6,157 nt of DNA, from assembly GCA_019347795.1 (NCBI GenBank), contig JAHWKS010000380.1, positions 1 through 6,157 of the forward strand. The letters run 5' to 3'. Below are positions 1-3,967 of this stretch, piece after piece. The DNA comes from Planctomycetota bacterium. GTDB taxonomy: Bacteria > Planctomycetota > Planctomycetia > Pirellulales > Pirellulaceae. The notes under the pieces were generated by a model. That model was given only the letters and a program-made list of their open reading frames with translations. It did no database searches and was not told the DNA's origin. Numbering within the stretch: position 1 is the stretch's first letter; each line of letters starts with the position of its first letter. The translations under genes and the position numbers were made by a program.

Positions 1-487
1 CCAGATCGAGATCGCCGTCGCAGAGTCCCACCGTCTCGCTGACCCGCAGGCCCGCCGAGTACATCGTTTCCAGGATCGCCCGATCCCGCAGCCCCTGCCA
101 GCCGTCCTGCGGCGGGGCGTTCAAGAGCCGAGCGATCTCATCGCTGGTGAGGAAGTGCGGCAGCTTCTTATTGCCGCGCGGCGTGCGGAGCGGCTTGGCG
201 GGATTCGCGTCGATCAACCCTTCCCGCTGGGCGAAGCGGAAGAAGGTGCGCATCGACGCCATCCGCCGGGCGACGCTCGACTTCGCGTAGCCCGCCTCGT
301 GCAAGGCCGCCACGTAGCCGCGCAGATCGAGTGGCGTCAACTCCGCCGGCTTCGGCATGCGGCCGTAGGCTTCGCTCAGATACTGCGTGAGCGCCGTCAA
401 GTCTTCGCGATACGACTTGACCGTCAGCTCCGCGGCGTTCCGCTCTAGGGCCAGATGACGAAGAAATCGAGCGACCGAAGATTGCAT
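1..487 (-). CDS. xerC: XerC/XerD-type tyrosine site-specific recombinase, N-terminal part (cut by left edge)
   Basis: This is the first 162 residues of a tyrosine recombinase; the usual length is about 300, so roughly the C-terminal half lies beyond base 1. Known Xer proteins bind dif-like sites and resolve chromosome dimers by strand exchange through a 3'-phosphotyrosine. Residues 1-88 (start MQSSVARFLRHLALERNAAE) look like the helical SAM-like core-binding domain, with the typical TVKSYREDL and SSVARRMASMRTFFRFAQREG segments. The catalytic domain starts near residue 108 (LPHFLTSDEIARLL) and contains RDRAILETMYSAGLRVSE. The Arg of GLRVSE (residue 148) is the first of the family's catalytic arginines; the remaining catalytic residues are outside the window. 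The motif resembles XerC slightly more than XerD, so the symbol is tentative. The ATG at 487 lies 10 bases after the stop of the preceding 80-residue gene, which suggests one operon. Its Shine-Dalgarno is weak, so translational coupling is plausible. Confidence 0.93.
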   Translation of the reverse strand, partial: MQSSVARFLRHLALERNAAELTVKSYREDLTALTQYLSEAYGRMPKPAELTPLDLRGYVAALHEAGYAKSSVARRMASMRTFFRFAQREGLIDANPAKPLRTPRGNKKLPHFLTSDEIARLLNAPPQDGWQGLRDRAILETMYSAGLRVSETVGLCDGDLDL

Positions 488-497
488 CGCCGTAGAT

Positions 498-740
498 CTA
501 CTCGTCCTTGGGGTGCGAGACGCTGAAGCGGCGGGGCTTGGACGGCTTCTTCTCGCCGGGCGCCGTCTGGCGAATCTTCTGGCTCAGCACCGCGGCGTCG
601 TACCAGGTGAAGCTCAGGTCCGGGTTCGAGGCGTAACGGCCGAGCGTGCGGAGGGTCTCGGCGCGATTGTCGTCGTCGAAGAGGAACACGTATCGCTCTT
701 CGCCTTTGACCAGCGCCAGTACGTTAATGTCGCTCGACAC
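498..740 (-). CDS. Conserved-looking small hypothetical protein (80 aa) upstream of the Xer recombinase
   Basis: I do not recognise a named family. The product is 80 residues and soluble, with no signal peptide or membrane segment. Residues 1-50 look like a compact alpha/beta unit: SSDINVLALVKGEERYVFLF is a likely beta hairpin, followed by an acidic DDDNRAETLRTLGRYA helix, and then SFTWYDAAVLSQKIRQ, a likely strand plus helix. The tail from about residue 58 is charged and basic (PGEKKPSKPRR) and probably disordered. I chose the GTG at 740 over a GTG at 764 because AGGAG sits 7 bases upstream (748-752), and because the extra eight residues (MPPRRRTA) look like translated leader. The stop is 10 bases from the recombinase ATG, which suggests co-transcription. 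From memory similar small proteins occur in other planctomycetes, but no function is known to me. A nucleic-acid-binding or recombinase-linked role would be guesswork. Confidence 0.88.
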   Translation of the reverse strand: MSSDINVLALVKGEERYVFLFDDDNRAETLRTLGRYASNPDLSFTWYDAAVLSQKIRQTAPGEKKPSKPRRFSVSHPKDE

Positions 741-747
741 GGCGGTT

Positions 748-752
748 CTCCT
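748..752 (-). promoter_or_regulatory. Shine-Dalgarno AGGAG that fixes the GTG start of the 80-aa gene
   Basis: On the minus strand AGGAG is followed by seven bases (AACCGCC) and then GTG at 740. This is the best ribosome binding site in the window. It decides in favour of the 740 start over the upstream GTG at 764, which would place this motif inside the coding sequence. Confidence 0.75.
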
Positions 753-785
753 GCGAGGGGGCAATGTCAGCGGGACGTGCTCACA

Positions 786-869
786 AGAAGGGGTCGGGGA
801 GGTTTTTTCGGCCGATGTTCCTGCGACTTCGGAAAGTCCATGGCCGAAAAACCACCCCGACCCCGTTCT
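786..869. repeat. Long imperfect palindrome, REP/MITE-like intergenic element
   Basis: The left arm at 790-813 (GGGGTCGGGG, A, GG, six T, CGGCC) is complementary to the right arm at 842-864 (GGCCG, five A, CC, A, CCCC, GA, CCCC). I count 22 paired bases, one A/A mismatch (800 with 854) and one bulged T. Four more outer pairs (786-789 with 866-869) follow after a one-base bulge at 865. The 28-base apical part (814-841) contains its own small hairpin, GACTT (825-829) with AAGTC (834-838). The element begins 11 bases beyond the lipoprotein stop and ends 45 bases before the GTG start of the 80-residue gene, so it fills that gap. No T-run follows the stem on either strand, so it is not a classical intrinsic terminator, although it could stall polymerase or protect 3' ends. 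The architecture fits REP elements mobilised by Y1 (RAYT) transposases, but no such gene is in the window. Confidence 0.8.
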
Positions 870-880
870 GCACCGTCGCG

Positions 881-1891
881 CTACCGCTCATATCGGCCGA
901 GGGGCCACCGCAACACGACTCCCGTTTCGCTCGCGCCGCCCCGCGCCGCCAGCATCTCCGCGATGTGCAGCCAGCAGCAGAACGACATAAAATCTTCGCT
1001 CCGCTGGAGATAGGCCTGCCACCCGCCGAACCGCGCATCGTCCTGCAGGTAATAGTGCTGTGCCAGGGCCTGAGTGAACTCCGCGTCATGACCGTTATAT
1101 TGTCGCACCTGCGAGATCACCGGCTCATGCTGCGGCAGGCACGCCGGCGGATGTGAACTGGGGGGCGGGGGGATGAAACCTTGCGGGTCGGGCCAACCGG
1201 GAGGGAGACCGCTTTCGCCGGTGATCACGGCGTCGGAGATAAATTCTGATGGCACATCGCTCTCGGTCGATTCCGCCGTCGCCGCATTGCCGACCGCCTT
1301 CGCCTCCGGGTTCGGCGGCGTTTGCGTCTTCAACTGCTCGCGGGCCAGGGCGAACTCCGCCTCCTGCGCCAGCGAGTCGGGAATGTACTCCTCCTCGGGC
1401 GTTCCCCACGGCAGCCCGTAGCCGGGCGGGATGGGATGGAAGCAGGGATTGACCGCGTACCAATCAACCGCCAGCCCCATCCGCGGCGGATAGTAGGGCG
1501 AGAAGTCGGTGATCGAGCCGACCACCACCACGTCCACGTTCAAAATCCGCCCCAGCCGCCGCAGCTCCGAGCGGTACGCCTCGGGCGGACCTTCCAGGAT
1601 GATGTCATTCCGCAGAATCGCCTGCTTGGTGACGCCGACGGGGACGACCTCAAATCCCGGAATCTGCTGGAGGTGGTTCACGTAGAACCCGGCTGCCTGG
1701 TCGCCGTTCACCGTGGGATCCAAGTCGCTCTGATTCGCAAACGGCAACACCGCCACCGCATGAAACTGCGGAAACGGATTGTGATACTGCGGCAATTCCA
1801 CAACATCAGGAACCGCCGCGCAGCCGGCCGGCGCCAAGACGAGAATTCCAAGAACGAGGGCGCGGATCATCCTCGCCGCCAGTAAAAACAC
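881..1891 (-). CDS. Putative outer-membrane lipoprotein with CsgG/LpoB/TolB-N-like domain
   Basis: This is a 336-residue exported lipoprotein of unknown role. Residues 9-23 form a hydrophobic signal segment (IRALVLGILVLAPAG) before Cys24, the likely lipidated residue. The lipobox has Pro at -3 (PAGC), a departure from the usual Leu. Residues 44-135 carry the pattern of CsgG/LpoB/DUF799-type domains: AVAVLPFANQSD, then a helix, FEVVPVGVTKQAIL, a helical SELRRLGRILNVD, and VVVVGSITDFSPYYPPR. Residues about 145-250 are variable and rich in Pro and acidic residues (IPPPPSSHPPA), probably a linker or insertion. Residues 262-315 form a second ordered block (FTQALAQHYYLQDDARFGGWQAYLQR, FCCWLHIAEML). 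Related domains act in envelope assembly or peptidoglycan-synthase control; I cannot assign either here. The start is uncertain: the GTG at 1891 follows a distant GCGAGG, while the ATG at 1870 (residue 8) would leave a 16-residue signal peptide. It is the only gene between two intergenic gaps, so it is probably monocistronic. Confidence 0.85.
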   Translation of the reverse strand: MFLLAARMIRALVLGILVLAPAGCAAVPDVVELPQYHNPFPQFHAVAVLPFANQSDLDPTVNGDQAAGFYVNHLQQIPGFEVVPVGVTKQAILRNDIILEGPPEAYRSELRRLGRILNVDVVVVGSITDFSPYYPPRMGLAVDWYAVNPCFHPIPPGYGLPWGTPEEEYIPDSLAQEAEFALAREQLKTQTPPNPEAKAVGNAATAESTESDVPSEFISDAVITGESGLPPGWPDPQGFIPPPPSSHPPACLPQHEPVISQVRQYNGHDAEFTQALAQHYYLQDDARFGGWQAYLQRSEDFMSFCCWLHIAEMLAARGGASETGVVLRWPLGRYER

Positions 1892-1989
1892 GCCCCCCCG
1901 CGCCTCGCCGACAGATCGGCAAGTATTCCGTCATCGACGGCTCGGCCGAAAAACTTTGGTCCGAATGCCGATATATTGTTTCTTTGTAT
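1892..1989 (-). promoter_or_regulatory. Intergenic region upstream of the lipoprotein, with an AT-rich patch
   Basis: These 98 bases separate the stop of the DUF11-like gene from the lipoprotein start. In a GC-rich window the minus-strand stretch around 1970-1989 (AATACAAAGAAACAATATAT) is strikingly AT-rich and is the natural place for a promoter of the lipoprotein gene. I could not fit a convincing -35/-10 pair, so no exact promoter is claimed. A short inverted repeat (CCGA, TCTG, TCGG) lies at 1908-1919. No terminator-like hairpin is evident after the upstream gene. Confidence 0.3.
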
Positions 1990-3078
1990 TTACGCGGCGC
2001 GGCGATGAACGGCGGCGGCTTCGGTGAGATGGGTGGTTTCCACGCGGAGGCCGTGGTCGGCGGCGGCCGCGACTTGAAGCAGGAAACGATCGGCGTGCGC
2101 GGCCGCGGCTTGCACCCGGAGCGAATCGCGGCCCGAAGGCGCCAGCGACGGAAGCCGCCAGCGAATCAGGCGGCGGGCCGCATCGAACTGCACCGGCCGA
2201 TCGAACGCCAGCACTTCCAGGCCCGGCGGAAGGGCGATCACGGCTTCGATGTTGCTCGCCGGCGCGTCTCCAGGGTTGGCGAGCGTGACGGTGAAAACCT
2301 CGACCGCCTGCACCGCACACACCCGCGGACCGAAGGCCTCCAGCGAGAGCATCGGCTGGGCGACGTGGACCTCCGCCTCGGCGGCGACCTCGATCCCGCC
2401 CCACGCGGTCGCCAGGAATTGCGTCCGCAATCTTCCCGGTGCGGCGGCCATCGCGGAAAGGTGCAGCTCGCGAGATTCGCCCGGCGCCAAACGTCCCAGG
2501 TGCGCCGCGCCGACCATCCCCTGCGGATCGCCGGCCAGACGCTGCGAGACGGCGACGTTCTCGGCCGCCCCGTCTCCGCGATTCGTGATGATCACCTTGA
2601 ATGTTGCGGCGTCGCCCACGACCACCGTCTCCGGACCCGCGACGACGACCGCCAACTCCGGCTCGCAAATCCGCGTCTCGAACTGGGCGGAGGCGGAGAA
2701 AACGACTTCGGCGTGAATCTGGAATTCGCCGCGGGTCCGGGCCGCCAGCTCGACTTGGATTCGCTTGCGCGACTTGGGCGCCAAGCGGCCGATCTCAAAC
2801 CGCAGTTGGTCCTTCTCCCGCGAGAGCGGCAGCGGATCGATCTGCTGCAGCTTCGCATCGGCCGGGACGGTGACTTTCGCCAGGACGCCTTCGACGGCGG
2901 TTTCGCCGAGATTCGACACCACGACGGTGTAGGAGGCGACGCCGCCGACGTTGATCTGCTCCGGCCCCAACACCTCGGCGGCCACAATGGGCATGGCCGC
3001 CCGCGGTGGCGGCAAGGCGCCGGGGCTTGCCGCCAGGTCGGCGTGATCGATCGACACGTGTGGATGCGTGGGACGCAT
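1990..3078 (-). CDS. Protein of three DUF11/CARDB-like beta-sandwich repeats
   Basis: The 362-residue product is almost entirely three consecutive Ig-like repeats of about 100-110 residues, at roughly 30-138, 141-240 and 243-353. Each opens with a GP-x5-G/A motif and a conserved strand pair: LGPEQINVGGVASYTVVVSNLG, abbreviated here to its start, then AGPETVVVGDAATFKVIITN, then FGPRVCAVQAVEVFTVTLAN. Each later has a matching strand: IGRLAPKSRKRIQVELAA, LGRLAPGESRELHLSAMA and LPSLAPSGRDSLRVQAAA. DUF11/CARDB-type repeats usually occur in extracellular or cell-surface proteins and serve as structural or adhesive modules. Here, however, the N-terminus (MRPTHPHVSIDHADLAASPG) has no hydrophobic signal segment, and there is no membrane anchor or sorting signal at the C-terminus (AAAVHRRAA). 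I chose the ATG at 3078 because AGGG lies 5 bases upstream (3084-3087). An internal ATG at 2994 would still keep all three repeats. The frame stays open upstream to 3468, but only because it is antiparallel-shifted over the membrane-protein gene. Confidence 0.82.
   Translation of the reverse strand: MRPTHPHVSIDHADLAASPGALPPPRAAMPIVAAEVLGPEQINVGGVASYTVVVSNLGETAVEGVLAKVTVPADAKLQQIDPLPLSREKDQLRFEIGRLAPKSRKRIQVELAARTRGEFQIHAEVVFSASAQFETRICEPELAVVVAGPETVVVGDAATFKVIITNRGDGAAENVAVSQRLAGDPQGMVGAAHLGRLAPGESRELHLSAMAAAPGRLRTQFLATAWGGIEVAAEAEVHVAQPMLSLEAFGPRVCAVQAVEVFTVTLANPGDAPASNIEAVIALPPGLEVLAFDRPVQFDAARRLIRWRLPSLAPSGRDSLRVQAAAAHADRFLLQVAAAADHGLRVETTHLTEAAAVHRRAA
3064..3078 (-). promoter_or_regulatory. 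Small hairpin that includes the start codon of the DUF11-like gene
   Basis: The minus-strand sequence ATGCGT-CCC-ACGCAT is a perfect 6-bp stem with a 3-base loop, and its first three bases are the proposed start codon at 3078. Adjacent on the 5' side are AGGG (3084-3087, spacing 5) and GAGGA (3089-3093, spacing 10), which serve as candidate ribosome binding sites. In mRNA the hairpin could lower initiation. It may equally be coincidence, as short palindromes are common in GC-rich DNA. Confidence 0.35.
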
Positions 3079-3269
3079 AAAGACCCTGTCCTCGCAAATG
3101 CGGAGAGCTACGCAGGCGCCCTTTCCGGGCGCGCCGCTACAATTCATCGGACCGGCACAACCCAAACATGAAGAAAACCCGCCGCATCCTGCCCGACTTA
3201 ACGGCGCCGTAGGTCCCGACGGCCCGACGGCTGGTCTGATCACGTGTTGGGCGGCTGCTCGAGCGTCGG
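3079..3269 (-). other. Intergenic leader between membrane-protein gene and DUF11-like gene
   Basis: These 191 bases hold no credible gene. They contain a stem-loop at 3116-3132 (minus strand GCGCCC, loop GGAAA, GGGCGC; 6 perfect pairs), a 10-base palindrome ACGGCGCCGT at 3201-3210, and a doubled CCGTCGGG near 3215-3232. The stem-loop has no T-run after it, so it is not an intrinsic terminator. I could not find a convincing promoter. If the downstream gene has its own transcript, it must start here; otherwise read-through from the membrane-protein gene is needed. Confidence 0.4.
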
Positions 3270-3539
3270 CTAAACGCCCTTCCGAGCTTCCCCCTTCCGC
3301 GCGACGATGACGTAGATAAGCGCCCCGATCAGTTGCAGAAAAATGATCACCAGCACCCAGATCAGACGTTCGTTGGAGTCGAGCGCCGGGTTTCTGATCG
3401 CGTGCACCAGCGCCCAGATCCACAGCACGAACCCGACCAGCCCGAGGATGACGCCGACGAACATGCAAGCCCCGCCGGCGAGAATTCCCCCAGGGGCAAG
3501 ATCTTCCGCGGCTTGAGCCAGCAAGAGGAGGGAATCCAT
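3270..3539 (-). CDS. Small two-helix membrane protein with PLDc_N-type domain
   Basis: This 89-residue protein is membrane-bound. After a short N-terminus (MDSLLLLAQAAEDLAPGG) there are two strong hydrophobic segments, about residues 21-46 (GGACMFVGVILGLVGFVLWIW and on) and 60-80 (IWVLVIIFLQLIGALIYVIV). They are joined by a short polar loop with HAIRNPALDSNERLIW, and the tail is basic (ARKGEARKGV). The pattern W-x-L-x-H-A-I-x-N at the end of helix 1, a short loop with xERLIW, and I-G-A-L-x-Y at the end of helix 2 is typical of the phospholipase D nuclease N-terminal (PLDc_N) domain. That domain occurs on cardiolipin synthases but also alone in many small proteins of unknown role. No catalytic HKD motif is present, so no enzyme activity is implied. 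The ATG at 3539 has GAGG six bases upstream (3546-3549). Flanking gaps of 191 and 428 bases suggest a separate transcript. Confidence 0.92.
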   Translation of the reverse strand: MDSLLLLAQAAEDLAPGGILAGGACMFVGVILGLVGFVLWIWALVHAIRNPALDSNERLIWVLVIIFLQLIGALIYVIVARKGEARKGV

Positions 3540-3790
3540 AGTCGGCCTCGCGTCAGGGAAATCGGGAGGAAGTCAGTGCTGCCACGAGCGCAACCTAGCA
3601 GAGCGATCTTCGCGATGCCAGCCACGGACAGACGCACGCACCGGGGCAGCCAAGCTCCCAAGACGCAAATTGCCACGCCATTCACCCCTCTATCGGGCCG
3701 AATCCGCCAGAATCGCCCGGAAGGCTGCATGAACGCATGTTTACTAGTCCGGGTGGGGATTGGTGCGGGATGGCTCGTCGTCGTGTTAAA

Positions 3791-3826
3791 CGGCCTCTCA
3801 GGGGCCTTCCTGAGCCTCTGAGGCCG
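3791..3826 (-). terminator. Imperfect hairpin downstream of the large PPC-domain gene (possible terminator or REP)
   Basis: The minus strand reads CGGCCTC (3826-3820), then CTCAGG (3814-3809), a loop AAGGCC, CCTGAG (3802-3797) and AGGCCG (3796-3791). The inner stem has 6 pairs and the outer stem 6-7 pairs, with five or six unpaired bases bulged on the 5' side. It is followed by TTTAA, only a very short T-run. It lies about 140 bases beyond the stop of the large gene and on the correct strand to end its transcript. The distance and weak T-run make a Rho-independent terminator uncertain; a REP-like element is the alternative. Confidence 0.4.
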
Positions 3827-3905
3827 ACGCGGCCCGACTGCGTCCTCGGGAGAAGCGGCAACTGCGAAGACGTGCACCGGATTAAAACACAGGTATCACT
3901 CTCTT

Positions 3906-3933
3906 ATCCGTGTTTCATCCGTGTTCATCCGTG
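3906..3933. repeat. Triple short repeat ATCCGTG with 10-11 base period
   Basis: ATCCGTG occurs at 3906-3912, 3917-3923 and 3927-3933, separated by TTTC and TTC. The minus strand therefore reads CACGGAT three times, interrupted by GAA and GAAA. It lies 35 bases beyond the stop of the large PPC-domain gene. From memory very similar CACGGATGAACACGGAT strings occur widely between genes in planctomycetes and related bacteria, so this is probably one copy of a dispersed intergenic repeat. It does not form a hairpin on its own. Confidence 0.65.
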
Positions 3934-3967
3934 GCTCCTCTCTCTGGATTTCGCCCCGGAAGGCTGA

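Larger units (their letters stand above)
3540..3967. other. 428-base intergenic region without a credible gene
   Basis: No reading frame here has a believable composition. Those that cross it, such as the minus frame 3877-3362, are shifted frames of the PLDc_N gene with arbitrary Ser, Arg and Pro-rich sequence. The region holds an imperfect hairpin at 3791-3826 and a triple ATCCGTG repeat at 3906-3933, each listed separately. The part nearest the PLDc_N start (3540-3700) should contain its promoter, but I could not find a convincing -35/-10 pair. An AATTTGC patch near 3667 is the only AT-rich spot in that part. Confidence 0.6.

Noticed and set aside
764..1156. Overlapping plus-strand frames between 513 and 1156 that span the palindrome
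   Set aside because: They are antisense to the 80-aa and lipoprotein genes and read through the inverted repeat. Their products are Arg and Pro-rich without coherent structure.
1944..1954. GGCCGAAAAAC, identical to part of the palindrome's right arm (842-852), as a second partial copy
   Set aside because: Only 11 bases match and the flanks differ completely. Matches of this length are expected by chance in a window of this size.
1931..2668. 245-codon minus-strand frame over the DUF11-like gene and the following gap
   Set aside because: The product is almost entirely Arg, Gly and Ala; it is a shifted-frame shadow of the repeat protein.
1984..3171. 395-codon open frame on the plus strand
   Set aside because: It lies antisense to the DUF11-like gene. 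Its product is a featureless Arg, Gly, Asp and His-rich sequence without domain-like patterns, while the minus strand has three clear internal repeats. Such antisense openings are common in GC-rich DNA.
3079..3468. N-terminal extension of the DUF11-like protein by 130 residues
   Set aside because: The frame is open, but the extra sequence runs in a shifted frame across the well-supported PLDc_N gene and is low-complexity. A ribosome binding site supports the start at 3078.
3362..3877. 171-codon minus-strand frame covering the 428-base gap
   Set aside because: Its C-terminal half is a shifted frame of the PLDc_N protein, and the rest has no domain-like pattern or ribosome binding site.
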